A DNA stretch of 64,000 bases, taken from NCBI RefSeq assembly GCF_030817535.1, contig NZ_JAUSZL010000002.1:744001-808000 (forward strand), given 5' to 3'. The notes under the pieces were generated by a model that worked only from the letters and a program-made list of their open reading frames with translations, did no database searches and had not been told where the DNA came from. Origin of the DNA: Streptomyces sp. V3I8. GTDB lineage: Bacteria; Actinomycetota; Actinomycetes; Streptomycetales; Streptomycetaceae. Below, one piece after another: positions 17,349 through 25,167 of the stretch. Position numbers and translations under genes: made by a program. Positions within the stretch are counted from its first letter, which is position 1, and each line of letters starts with the position of its first letter.

Positions 17349-18059
17349 GTGATTGTCGAACGCGCGTATGCCCATCTCTCCTCGTACGACGAGGACACCT
17401 GGCCCTGGTCGGTGCCCTGCGTCCGGCAGCTGCTCGACGAGGGGCTGCGCTTCACCGCACCGGTGACCTTTCTGGTCGGTGAGAACGGCTCGGGGAAGTC
17501 GACCCTGGTCGAGGCGCTGGCGGAGGGGTTCGGTCTGGACTCCTACGGCGGCTCCCACGACTGGCGTTACGCCTCCCCGCGCGGCAAGTCGGAACTCGGC
17601 GAGCGGATCAGGTTCGAAGCAGCCCCGCGCGGGCGCCGTATGGCCACCAGCTGGTCGGCCCGCAAGGGCTTCTTCCTGCGGGCCGAGACCGCGCTGGACG
17701 CCCTGGGCCGGGAGGGGTTCTCGCCTGACTCGATCAGCCATGGCGAGGGCTTCCTCGCGGCGTTCCGCGGGAAGTTCCTGCACGCCGGGCTCTATGTTCT
17801 CGACGAGCCGGAGGCGGCCCTCTCCTTCTCCTCGTGCCTGGAACTGATCGGGCACATCGACCGGTTGGCCAAGGAGGGCGGTCAGGTCATCTGTGCCACG
17901 CACTCACCCTTGCTGACCGCCCTGCCGGGCGCGGACATCGTCGAGGTCGGCGAGCACGGCATACGCAGGGTCGCCTGGCGGGAACTCGGCGTCGTGGACC
18001 ACTGGCGCCGCTATCTCGCCGACCCGCACGTCTATCTGCGGCACGTCGTCGAACCGTAG
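17349..18059 (+). CDS. AAA family ATPase, ABC-like fold
   Basis: Protein of 236 residues: Walker A GENGSGKST (about 45-53), signature-like region SDSISHGEG, Walker B LYVLDEPEAALS and a switch His in VICATHSPLLTALP. This is the soluble, stand-alone ATPase type that also serves in some defence and DNA-repair modules, but no nuclease or toxin partner is adjacent. GTG 17349 has little Shine-Dalgarno; TGACACT about 10 bases upstream could be a -10 element of a near-leaderless transcript. Confidence 0.85.
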   Translation: MIVERAYAHLSSYDEDTWPWSVPCVRQLLDEGLRFTAPVTFLVGENGSGKSTLVEALAEGFGLDSYGGSHDWRYASPRGKSELGERIRFEAAPRGRRMATSWSARKGFFLRAETALDALGREGFSPDSISHGEGFLAAFRGKFLHAGLYVLDEPEAALSFSSCLELIGHIDRLAKEGGQVICATHSPLLTALPGADIVEVGEHGIRRVAWRELGVVDHWRRYLADPHVYLRHVVEP

Positions 18060-18310
18060 GCGGCCTCCTGCCCAAGCGTCGTCACCAGGACGATGTACCC
18101 GCCGGGACGGACCCGGCCAGAGTCCTTGCGTCCCCACGACCGTGTCCGCGGTCCGGGGCGCCCGGCTCCGCACCGTGTCCGCGGGAGCGGGCAAGCCCTT
18201 CGCACGGGCGCACCACGGTCGCCGTCCGGGCCGGCATCGATACGGCCAGGACCCGCCGCCACCGCGTCGCGATCGACGAGAACGGCCACCCCGGGTACGT
18301 ACGCCGCCGT

Positions 18311-18748
18311 CTACGCGGCCGGGGCGAGTTCGGCACGGCCGAACAGCAAGGCGTAGCCGGTGGGGAGCCGGTGCAGGATGCGGGTGATCAGGTCGGGGCC
18401 TGCGTAGGCGGCGACGGCGGAGAAGACGGAGCCGGTGTCCCAGCGGGTGGTGGCCAGGGAGGCACCGGTGCGGGCGGCGAGGTCCTTGACGAAGGACCAG
18501 CCGGTCAGCGGCTGGTGGTCGGGGATCTGCGCGGTCAGTACGCATGCGGCTTCCAGGGGCAGGCAGCCGGCCAGCGCGAGGCGTTCGTCGCCGGTCAGCT
18601 GGCGTCCCAGTCCGGCGAGAACCAGGCGGACGGCTTCGTCGGCTCTCTCGCGGGTGGGGTAGGCGCCCTCGTAGCGGACCTTCTCCAGCATCTGCTCGTA
18701 TGCCGTCCCGTACGACTGCTGGGACGGTGCGTACCGGTGGGAGATCAC
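18311..18748 (-). CDS. DUF2267 protein (distal copy)
   Basis: Protein of 145 residues with the DUF2267 pattern: YEQMLEKVRYEGAYPTRERADEAVRLVLAGLGRQLTGDERL, a WSFVKDLAARTG segment and the ILHRLPTGYALLFGR ending. It is homologous to the next gene upstream on the same strand. The pair follows hsp18 with gaps of 86 and 55 bases, so all three are likely one transcript. Function of the family is unknown; start codon is GTG. Confidence 0.85.
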   Translation of the reverse strand: MISHRYAPSQQSYGTAYEQMLEKVRYEGAYPTRERADEAVRLVLAGLGRQLTGDERLALAGCLPLEAACVLTAQIPDHQPLTGWSFVKDLAARTGASLATTRWDTGSVFSAVAAYAGPDLITRILHRLPTGYALLFGRAELAPAA

Positions 18749-18803
18749 GGGGCGGTTGCCTTTCTTGCTGCGGCCGGTGTTCGGACACCGGGGTGTGGAA
18801 CGG

Positions 18804-19211
18804 TCAGGTGGGCTGGGGGCGGCCGAAGAGCAGGTCGTAGCCCACGGGGAGCTGGAGCAGGATCTGGCCCAGCAGGTCTTCGTCGGCGGCGTCGGCGACG
18901 GTCGACAGCACGGCGCTGACGTCCCAGGCCGCGGTCTGCTCGCTGGCGCCTTCGATCCACGCGGCGGTTGCGCGGACGAACCGCTCCGGGGACAGCGGCT
19001 CGGCGCTCCGCAGCGGGTTGAGCAGGATCAGGGCGAAGGTCTCGGGCAGGCGCGCCGCCAGTTGGGCACGGACGTCGCCGACCAGGTGCGCGCCGAGGAG
19101 GGCGAGCACCACACGGGCCGCACGCTCGGCCTCCTCCGCGGAGTCGTACGTACCGCGTTCCTTCACATGGCCGAGGAACGCTTCGCGTCGCAGAGCCATC
19201 CCGGCTGTCAT
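18804..19211 (-). CDS. DUF2267 protein (proximal copy)
   Basis: Protein of 135 residues, paralogous to the downstream gene: REAFLGHVKERGTYDSAEEA, ALLGAHLVGDVRAQLAARLP, SPERFVRATAAW and ILLQLPVGYDLLFGR. ATG 19211 has a GGAAGAAGGG Shine-Dalgarno. It lies 86 bases downstream of hsp18 with no evident terminator between, which places it in the presumed heat-shock operon. Confidence 0.87.
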   Translation of the reverse strand: MTAGMALRREAFLGHVKERGTYDSAEEAERAARVVLALLGAHLVGDVRAQLAARLPETFALILLNPLRSAEPLSPERFVRATAAWIEGASEQTAAWDVSAVLSTVADAADEDLLGQILLQLPVGYDLLFGRPQPT

Positions 19212-19297
19212 CCCTTCTTCCTGGGACTGCCACGGGGTGCGGAGAGCGGGACGAGGGGGAGATCGGGTGTCCGCCCTCCGCACCCGTCCGGCCGGTG

Positions 19298-19729
19298 TCA
19301 GCCGGAGATCTCCTTGAGGCCGGATCCGGCTCCGACGGAGATCTTGCGGGGCTTGGCGCGCTCGGCGATCGGGATGCGCAGGGTAAGCACGCCGGCGTCG
19401 TAGTCGGCCCGGATGTGCTCGGTGTCGAGGCTGTCGGCGAGCACGATCTGGCGGGAGAAGGCACCCAGTGGCCGCTCGGACAGCTCCATCTGCACGTCAT
19501 CGGTCTTCGCCACCGGCCGCCGTTCGGCCTTGACGGTGAGCATGTTCCGCTCGACGTCGATGTCGATCGCGTCCGCGACGACGCCCGGCAGGTCGAAGGC
19601 CACCACGTACTCGTCGCCCTCGCGGTAGGCGTCCATCGGCATCACCGACGGGCGGGACCAGGTCCCCGGACTCATCAGCTGCTGCGTCAGCCGGTCCAGC
19701 TCACGAAAGGGGTCAGTGCGCATCAACAT
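19298..19729 (-). CDS. hsp18: small heat-shock protein Hsp20/HSP18
   Basis: ATP-independent holdase of 143 residues. The N-terminus is [19 protein letters not shown]; the alpha-crystallin domain spans about 30-135 with VVAFDLPGV and the conserved [12 protein letters not shown] near the end. A GGAGGTG Shine-Dalgarno precedes ATG 19729. The gene is divergent from a rheA-type gene across a TGTCATC-N5-GATGACA operator, the arrangement described for hsp18 of Streptomyces albus. Repression at normal temperature and release on heating are therefore expected. Confidence 0.93.
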   Translation of the reverse strand: MLMRTDPFRELDRLTQQLMSPGTWSRPSVMPMDAYREGDEYVVAFDLPGVVADAIDIDVERNMLTVKAERRPVAKTDDVQMELSERPLGAFSRQIVLADSLDTEHIRADYDAGVLTLRIPIAERAKPRKISVGAGSGLKEISG

Positions 19730-19786
19730 CGTGAAAACACCTCCAGCAGGTCCAGGCAGTTGCTGCCAATGCGCCTCACTGACACC

Positions 19787-19815
19787 GTTGTAACATGTCA
19801 TCCAATCGATGACAA
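19787..19815 (-). promoter_or_regulatory. hsp18 promoter
   Basis: On the minus strand, -35 TTGTCA (19815-19810) and -10 TACAAC (19792-19787) are separated by 17 bases. The palindromic operator overlaps the -35 and the spacer, so a bound repressor would block RNA polymerase. Confidence 0.65.
19796..19814. promoter_or_regulatory. RheA-type operator TGTCATC-N5-GATGACA
   Basis: A perfect 7-bp inverted repeat (19796-19802 and 19808-19814). A third half-site GATGACA lies at 19834-19840 next to the rheA -10. From memory, this is the same sequence as the RheA operator of the S. albus hsp18 locus. Confidence 0.8.
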
Positions 19816-19836
19816 GCAAGAAGTCGTCTGTATGAT
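19809..19836 (+). promoter_or_regulatory. rheA promoter
   Basis: -35-like ATGACA (19809-19814) and -10 TATGAT (19831-19836), spacing 16. The -35 overlaps the operator and the -10 abuts the extra GATGACA half-site, which predicts autoregulation. Confidence 0.55.
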
Positions 19837-19857
19837 GACAGCGAGAGGGAGGTGTCC

Positions 19858-20517
19858 GTGACCGCAGCAGACCAGCCGTCCCCGACCGGCGCACACGCCC
19901 ACAGTCCGGCGTCGTTCCTCGCCGCCGCGACGGCCCTGCACGCCATAGACAGCGCCCTGCGCGACGCCGGGCGGGAGTCCCCGGACATCCCGGATGCCCC
20001 CGGCCCCGAACCGGAGCAGGTGCTGGCCTCCCTGATGCTGCTGCGGCAGGTGCGCGAGCAGCTCGCCGGATGGGAGACCGGCCTCATCGAGACCGCCCGT
20101 GACGCGGGAGCCAGCTGGGCCGACCTCGCCCCTCCCCTCGGCGTCGCCAGCCGTCAGGCCGCCGAACGCCGCTATCTGCGCGGCCGCCCCGGCCCCGCCG
20201 GAACCACCGGCGAACAACGCGTCCAGGCCACCCGCGAACGCCGCGCCACCGAACGCACCAACGCCACCTGGGCCCGCACCAACGCCGCGGACCTGCGCCG
20301 CATCGCCGGCCAGATCACCGCCCTCACCCGACTCGCGCCCGAAGCGCGCTCGGCCCAGACCGCCCTGTACACCGCCCTCAGCGCCACCGACGCCGCCGAG
20401 CTCATCGCCCCTCTCGCCGGCATGCGCCCTTACCTGGACGACCGCCACACCGACCTGGCCGAACGCCTGGACGCCCTCAACGACCGGCTCGCGGCGACAG
20501 CAGGTGACGATGCCTGA
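19858..20517 (+). CDS. rheA: RheA-type heat-shock repressor
   Basis: Protein of 219 residues, similar in size to RheA (about 225). A central helix-turn-helix ([25 protein letters not shown], about 85-108) is flanked by long charged helices. It is divergent from hsp18 over the matching operator, which is the main basis for the name. RheA of S. albus is a direct thermosensor: it binds DNA at low temperature and loses binding when heated. GTG 19858 was chosen because GAGGGAGG precedes it by five bases. htpG follows 126 bases downstream in the same direction. Confidence 0.75.
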   Translation: MTAADQPSPTGAHAHSPASFLAAATALHAIDSALRDAGRESPDIPDAPGPEPEQVLASLMLLRQVREQLAGWETGLIETARDAGASWADLAPPLGVASRQAAERRYLRGRPGPAGTTGEQRVQATRERRATERTNATWARTNAADLRRIAGQITALTRLAPEARSAQTALYTALSATDAAELIAPLAGMRPYLDDRHTDLAERLDALNDRLAATAGDDA

Positions 20518-20643
20518 TGCTCACCGCCGGGAGCCACAGGTACGGGTGTGGTGCAGCCGGCCCCGAACCAGGCCGACGGCGGATCGCGATCCGTCCCGGC
20601 CCGAACCCTGTCCGTTCATGACGTTCCCATGGAAAGGCCCCAC

Positions 20644-22563
20644 ATGAGCAGCAGCGTCGAGACGCTGGAATTCCAGGCCGAGACCCGCCAGTTGCTCCGA
20701 CTGGTGATTCACTCGATCTACTCGAACAAGGACATCTTCCTGCGCGAGCTGATCTCGAACGCCTCCGACGCACTGGACAAGTTGCGGCTGGAATCGCTGA
20801 CCGACTCCGGCATCGGCCAGGTCGATACCACCGACCTGCAGATCTCGCTGGAGGTCGACAAGGACGCCCGCACACTGACCGTCCGCGACAACGGGATCGG
20901 CATGAGCCGAGACGATCTCGTGGAGCTGATCGGCACGATCGCCAAGTCCGGCACCGCCGGCCTGATGGAGAAGATCAAGCAGTCCAAGGACGCCGCCACG
21001 GCCGAGAGTCTGATCGGGCAGTTCGGCGTCGGCTTCTACTCCGCGTTCATGGTCGCCGACAAGGTCACCCTGCACACCCGGCGGGCCGGCACCGACACCG
21101 ACACCGGCACCCGGTGGGAGTCCGACGGCGAGGGCGCCTACACCGTCCAGGCAGTGGACGGCCTCCCCGTGGGCACCTCCGTCACCCTGCACCTCAAGCC
21201 CGCCGACAGCGAGGACGACCTGGCCGACTACCTGTCCGAGTCGAAGATCCGTCAGATCGTCAAGCAGTACTCCGACTTCATCCGCTGGCCGATCCGGATG
21301 GTCACCGAGCGCGCCGAGGCCGACGGATCCGCCTCCCCCGGCGCCGACACCCTCAACTCGATGAAGGCACTGTGGGCGCGACCGCGAGCCGAGGTGACCC
21401 AGGACGAATACAACGAGTTCTACAAGCAGATCAGCCACGACTGGCTCGACCCGGCCGAGACCGTCCACATGCGCGCCGAAGGAACCTTCGAGTACGAGGC
21501 GCTGCTGTTCATCCCCTCCCAGGCGCCGTTCGACCTGTTCTCCCGCGAGACCAAGCGCGGCGTGCAGCTGTACGTCAAGCGCGTGTTCATCATGGACGAC
21601 TGCGAAGCGCTGATGCCGAACTACCTGCGCTTCGTCAAAGGCGTCGTCGACGCCCACGACCTGTCGTTGAACATCTCCCGCGAGATCCTGCAGCAGGACC
21701 GCCAGATCCGCGGCGTACGCCGACGCCTGGTCAAGAAGGTCCTCGGCGCGATCAAGAAGATGCAGACGGACGACGGCGAGCGCTACACGAAGCTCTGGAC
21801 GCAGTTCGGACGGGTGCTGAAGGAAGGCCTGCTCGAGGACACGGACAACACCGAGGCGCTGCTGGAGCTGGTGTCGGCCGCCTCCACACACGATCCGGAC
21901 AAGACCACCACGCTGCGCGAATACGTCGAGCGCATGAAGGACGGCCAGGAGGCGATCTACTACCTGACCGGTGAGAACCGGGCGACGGTGGAGAACTCCC
22001 CCCACATGGAGGCTTTCGCCGCCAAGGGCTACGAGGTCCTGATCCTCACCGACCCTGTCGACGAGGTCTGGGCCGACCAGGTCCCGGCCTTCGACGGCCA
22101 TCCGCTCCGGTCCATCGCCAAGGGCCAGGTCGACCTCGACGAGCCGGCCGAGGGCGATCGGTCCGCCGACCAGGCCAAGTACGAGCAGGACTACGCGGCC
22201 CTGCTGCCGTGGTTGACCACCGCCCTGTCCGAGCACGTCAAGCAGGTCCGCCTGTCGTCGCGACTGACCACCTCGGCGGCGTGCCTCGTCGGGGACGCCC
22301 ACGACATGACCCCGAACCTGGAGAAGATGTACCGCGCGATGGGGCAGGAACTGCCCGGCGTCAAGCGGACTCTGGAACTCAACCCCGCGCATCCGCTGAT
22401 CAGCGCCCTGCGTACGGCGCACGAGGCCAACACCGACGATCCGGCGCTGGCGGAGATCGCCGAGGTCATCTACGGCAGCGCGCTGCTCGCCGAAGGCGGC
22501 GAACTGCCCGATCCGGCGCGCTTCACCCGGCTGCTCACCGACCGGCTGGCTCACACCCTGTAA
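20644..22563 (+). CDS. htpG: molecular chaperone HtpG (Hsp90)
   Basis: Bacterial Hsp90 of 639 residues, full length. The N-terminal GHKL ATPase domain shows SNKDIFLRELISNASDALDK, DNGIGM and QFGVGFYSAFMVAD; the middle domain shows RRVFIMDDCE and DLSLNISREILQ; the C-terminal dimerisation domain ends at the stop. ATG 20644 follows GGAAAGG. It lies downstream of rheA with no clear terminator, so part of its transcription may come from the rheA promoter. That would be an addition to the usual rheA-hsp18 pair. Many streptomycetes carry htpG elsewhere. Confidence 0.96.
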   Translation: MSSSVETLEFQAETRQLLRLVIHSIYSNKDIFLRELISNASDALDKLRLESLTDSGIGQVDTTDLQISLEVDKDARTLTVRDNGIGMSRDDLVELIGTIAKSGTAGLMEKIKQSKDAATAESLIGQFGVGFYSAFMVADKVTLHTRRAGTDTDTGTRWESDGEGAYTVQAVDGLPVGTSVTLHLKPADSEDDLADYLSESKIRQIVKQYSDFIRWPIRMVTERAEADGSASPGADTLNSMKALWARPRAEVTQDEYNEFYKQISHDWLDPAETVHMRAEGTFEYEALLFIPSQAPFDLFSRETKRGVQLYVKRVFIMDDCEALMPNYLRFVKGVVDAHDLSLNISREILQQDRQIRGVRRRLVKKVLGAIKKMQTDDGERYTKLWTQFGRVLKEGLLEDTDNTEALLELVSAASTHDPDKTTTLREYVERMKDGQEAIYYLTGENRATVENSPHMEAFAAKGYEVLILTDPVDEVWADQVPAFDGHPLRSIAKGQVDLDEPAEGDRSADQAKYEQDYAALLPWLTTALSEHVKQVRLSSRLTTSAACLVGDAHDMTPNLEKMYRAMGQELPGVKRTLELNPAHPLISALRTAHEANTDDPALAEIAEVIYGSALLAEGGELPDPARFTRLLTDRLAHTL

Positions 22564-22580
22564 TACACGGACGAGGCTTC

Positions 22581-22625
22581 CGGCAGGGGTGGGTGCTCCC
22601 GGACACCGGTCCCGTTCCCCTGCCG
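22581..22625. terminator. hairpin after htpG
   Basis: CGGCAGGGG and CCCCTGCCG form a perfect 9-bp stem around a 27-base loop, 18 bases after the htpG stop and before the convergent tpg-like gene. Confidence 0.6.
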
Positions 22626-22669
22626 CGGCCTGGAGAGGTGTGAAGGTGGCCCAGAGGATCGCCTTCGGT

Positions 22670-23242
22670 TCAGGCGGCGAAGCCGATGGTGGTCACGTAC
22701 TCGTACTGGCCCCACTGAGAGCCGAGGTCGACGACCTGGTCCACCCACGCCTCGTCCAGCTCCCGCTCGTCACCGGCCGCCCACGCGGCGACGATCCGGT
22801 CCCACCGGCGGACGTTCATCGTGCGGAACTCCACCGCGCGCTGACGCGGCCGGTCGACCCGGGACTGGTTGACCGGGTGGACTTCCACGCGGGTGCCGCG
22901 GCCCTCGCGGTTGAGGCGGGCGGTGAGGTAGCGGGCGACGTTCTCGCGCCGCACGATGCGGTACGCCTGCTCGACGCGTGCGAGGTTCTTGCGCGAGGGG
23001 GCCCGGGTGCCGACCTGCCAGGCGCGCAGGGTGCGGTCGGTGACGGTCAGTCCGGCCGTACGGGCCGCGTCGCGGGCGTGGGCGGTGCGGGTGAGGTAGT
23101 GCAGGCGCGCCTGCAGGCCGCGGCGGACGGTGACGGGGGTGGCGATGTAGCCGGCGAGCGCGTCCAGTTGGCGGGCGACGGCTTCGTGGCCTTTGATGCC
23201 GTGGGCGCCGTACTTGCCGAACTCGATGTTCCGCTCAGGCAT
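22670..23242 (-). CDS. Tpg-like HTH protein, copy A
   Basis: Protein of 190 residues, close to the length of the Streptomyces telomere terminal protein Tpg (184). A short N-terminal segment (MPERNIEFGKYGAHGIKG) is followed by a helix-turn-helix core (about 40-95; LTVTDRTLRAWQVGTRAPSRKNLARVEQAYR resembles the Tpg motif VSQRTVxRY...RPRPxLAARIExEVR) and a conserved C-terminal domain ending SQWGQYEYVTTIGFAA. About 185 of 190 residues match copy B, and the five differences fall in the HTH. The partner gene is missing here. Tpg-like assignment rests on architecture and on the tap-like neighbour of copy B; a plain regulator is the alternative. Confidence 0.6.
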   Translation of the reverse strand: MPERNIEFGKYGAHGIKGHEAVARQLDALAGYIATPVTVRRGLQARLHYLTRTAHARDAARTAGLTVTDRTLRAWQVGTRAPSRKNLARVEQAYRIVRRENVARYLTARLNREGRGTRVEVHPVNQSRVDRPRQRAVEFRTMNVRRWDRIVAAWAAGDERELDEAWVDQVVDLGSQWGQYEYVTTIGFAA

Positions 23243-23269
23243 GATCTCTTCCGGATTCTCGGTTGTGGA

Positions 23270-23417
23270 TCACTGTACGGGGCTGTCGGCGCCGTTCCCG
23301 CGTCCCGGTGAGCAGGCAGGCCGGCACGGGGAAGCGTCCAGGGGCGGCTCCGCGGCTGCGTCAGGCCCCGTACCGACGGTGTAGGTGTCTTTGACCTTCA
23401 CCTCGGCCACGCCGCGG
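23270..23417 (-). pseudogene. 3' remnant of a tap-like gene
   Basis: In one minus-strand frame the last ~48 codons read RGVAEVKVKDTYTVGT...PVQ and stop 27 bases before the tpg-like ATG, exactly as in the intact tap-like gene of copy B (RGVAEVKVKDTYTVGTDPD...PVQ). Homology stops abruptly at 23417. This is the scar of a deletion that removed about 480 codons. Confidence 0.75.
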
Positions 23418-23753
23418 TATGCCGTCCTGGCCCCGTACGCCGTCCGCGCCAAGGTCAGCCTCCGCCCAACTGTGGGCCCGGGCGTGCACGGCGAGAGCCA
23501 GAGCACTGTGGACGAATATCTCCTGCGCTGCGATCCCGGCTGGCGGGCAGTCCGGCAGGTCGGGCCCCAGCATCGCCTGTGTCTGGCCCGCCAACAGGTC
23601 GAGAGCGCATGTTCGGCGAGCCTGGTCTGGAGGGTCCTGCCGGAGTTCTCTGGCGGCGTCACGAGCAGCCCTCAGCACGCGGAGGGCCATCCGGTCGAGT
23701 TCAGCTGGCGCGGTAGTGGCCCACTGAGGCCGAGCATGGTCGTCGGCGTTCAT
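23361..23753 (-). CDS. hypothetical protein with chimeric C-terminus
   Basis: Protein of 130 residues starting at ATG 23753 behind GGGGAGGGGG. Residues 1 to about 100 (MNADDHARPQWATT..., helical; RVLRAARDAARELRQ, ALALAVHARAHSWAEADL) look like a genuine small protein. From about codon 112 the frame reads through the tap-like remnant out of frame (RRGRGEGQRHLHRRYGA), so the natural C-terminus was lost at the 23417 junction. The family is unknown to me. It probably belonged to the plasmid- or telomere-type gene set. Confidence 0.5.
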   Translation of the reverse strand: MNADDHARPQWATTAPAELDRMALRVLRAARDAARELRQDPPDQARRTCALDLLAGQTQAMLGPDLPDCPPAGIAAQEIFVHSALALAVHARAHSWAEADLGADGVRGQDGIPRRGRGEGQRHLHRRYGA

Positions 23754-23813
23754 GTTGCCCCCTCCCCGGCCGGGTACGAGCAGGAAAGGCCGGACCGAGT
23801 ACGTGCAGCGATC

Positions 23814-24227
23814 ATGCGAAGCCGGCGGATCACGGGGCTGGCGCCCGGAGTGAACGCTGAACTCGTCGCCGAGATAGTCCCGTTGTGGCACGAGAGGCAC
23901 CAAGCCGGTCTCGCGTCGCGTCCCCGTCGCCGGGCCGTGGGCACCGCAGCGAAACACAAGCTGGTGTTCGTCGACCGGCTCCTCGCCGCTCTCATCCACC
24001 TTCGCCATGGCGCCACCCATGACGTGTTGGCCTGCTGGTTCGGGGTCGACCGGTCCACCGTCACGCGCGCAATCGGCGAAATACGGCCGCTGCCGGCGAT
24101 GCGCGGCCGCACCGTCGCCCCCGACGTCCGGCTGCTTACGCTCGCCGAAGTCATCGATCATCTCGGCGCAAGCGGGCAGACCGGGATCATCCACGGGACC
24201 GAAATCCGGGTCCGCCACCCGGCCGTA
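23814..24227 (+). mobile_element. truncated IS5-type transposase, 5' part only
   Basis: Starting at ATG 23814, about 138 codons match the N-terminal half of an IS5-family DDE transposase: RITGLAPGVNAELVAEIVPL, KHKLVFVDRLLAALIHLRHG, HDVLACWFGVDRSTVTRAIG (the HTH) and TGIIHGTEIRVRHPA, which is where the first catalytic Asp region should be (GTEIRV follows IID in intact copies; here IIH). The frame then passes directly into dehydrogenase-like sequence, so the catalytic half is gone. No intact terminal inverted repeats could be paired. Confidence 0.75.
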
Positions 24228-24510
24228 CGGGCCGCTGCCGTCACCGGCGGATCGCGCGGCATCGGGCCGGGCGGTCTCCCGCCGGCTCGCCCGGGACGGG
24301 CTGGCCGTCGTGGGAACTCGGCCGGCCGGATGGTCCTCGCATCCGTCGTCGGCCTCGACCCGGCGGCGCTCGACGCCGTGCACCGCACCGGCATCCGCGG
24401 CACCTTGTCGTCGCCCGGCAGGCGCGGCAGGCGGCCCGGCGGCTGCGCGCGGACGGGACATCACCGTGAACGCCGTGGTGGCCACCGGCGCGTCCGGCGG
24501 CTCCCGGAAC
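24228..24510 (+). pseudogene. short-chain dehydrogenase fragments
   Basis: Two frames give AAVTGGSRGIG then (shifted) GRAVSRRLARDGLAVVGT, the Rossmann N-terminus of a short-chain dehydrogenase. GRDITVNAVVATG, resembling its late GITVNAVAPG segment, follows about 200 bases on. The catalytic centre is missing. The fragment joins the transposase relic at about 24227, and the gap 24511-24638 has no further gene. Confidence 0.6.
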
Positions 24511-24638
24511 CTCACCTCCCGCGTCGGCACCCGCCGAGGGGCGGCCACTGGCCGGACACCCCCGGACCACATGCTTCCGCGTCACGGAAGAAGCCCGCTC
24601 AACCGGAAAACGTACATCCCGCTCAAGGAGAAACACCC

Positions 24639-24848
24639 ATGCCTTTCGCCCTCTTCAAGGTCCCCGCGGGCACCATCACCGCCGAGGACAAGAAGAAGAT
24701 CGTCGAGCGCACCACCGACCTGTACGCGGAGATCTACGGTGAGCGGGCCCGCCCCAACACCGTCGTGCTGATCGACGAGGTCGCCGACGGCGGCTGGGGC
24801 CTCGGCGGCACCGTCCTGACCGCCGCCATGCTCAACGGCGACGCCTGA
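24639..24848 (+). CDS. 4-oxalocrotonate tautomerase-family protein
   Basis: Protein of 69 residues. After removal of Met, Pro1 (MPFALFKVPAGTIT) is the catalytic base of the family. KKKIVERTTDLYAEIYG and PNTVVLIDEVADGGWGLGG complete the short beta-alpha-beta fold. ATG 24639 follows CAAGGAG. The frame upstream stays open through dehydrogenase and transposase relics, but the Shine-Dalgarno and the family start support 24639. It could tautomerise small keto acids; the pathway is unknown. Confidence 0.88.
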   Translation: MPFALFKVPAGTITAEDKKKIVERTTDLYAEIYGERARPNTVVLIDEVADGGWGLGGTVLTAAMLNGDA

Positions 24849-24866
24849 TCCCCCTCCCCTGCGGGA

Positions 24867-24913
24867 CCCGGCGCCGAGTGCCACGAAAGGACGTCCGTCG
24901 CACCGGCGCCGGG
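24867..24913 (+). terminator. 10-bp hairpin after the tautomerase
   Basis: CCCGGCGCCG (24867-24876) and CGGCGCCGGG (24904-24913) pair perfectly across a 27-base loop, 19 bases after the stop. The remaining gap to 25167 holds a -35-like TTGACA at 24952 and the possible mini-ORF at 25040. Confidence 0.6.
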
Positions 24914-25039
24914 CGGAAAGCCGGAAAGGATCTGCACGCCCGCCCCGACGTTTGACATGGGAAGGGCTGGGCTACCCGCACCACTGCACGGCAGGGCGGG
25001 GATGTTCGCCGACACCCGAGAACATGAGGACGGAGCGCG

Positions 25040-25126
25040 ATGTCGAATCCACAGCAATCGGAGATGCGGCGTAGCGGCGAAGGCGGTGGCACACCGCACA
25101 CGCACCGTCCGGGTTGTTTTCAGTAG
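25040..25126 (+). CDS. possible 28-residue peptide
   Basis: ATG 25040 follows GGACGGAGCGCG and runs 28 codons to TAG (MSNPQQSEMRRSGEGGG... ending PGCFQ). A TTGACA at 24952-24957 could drive it. Small, no family known; it may be a leader peptide for the DUF6098 gene or chance. Confidence 0.25.
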   Translation: MSNPQQSEMRRSGEGGGTPHTHRPGCFQ

Positions 25127-25167
25127 GTCAGAATGCCGGCCATGTACGGGTACTCCGCGAGAAATGC

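Larger units (their letters stand above)
22670..23417 (-). repeat. copy A of a ~0.75-kb direct repeat (tpg-like gene plus tap-like tail)
   Basis: Matches 31438-32200 in the same orientation. Within the tpg-like gene, 22670-22987 differ from copy B by about one base and 23075-23280 by about three, while roughly 22988-23074 are strongly diverged. Similarity then weakens over the tap-like tail and ends at the GCCGCGG that closes at 23417. Confidence 0.9.

Noticed and set aside
20521..22554. 677-codon open frame antisense to htpG
   Set aside because: The plus-strand frame is an unmistakable Hsp90. The antisense frame is a high-GC shadow with no Shine-Dalgarno or family.
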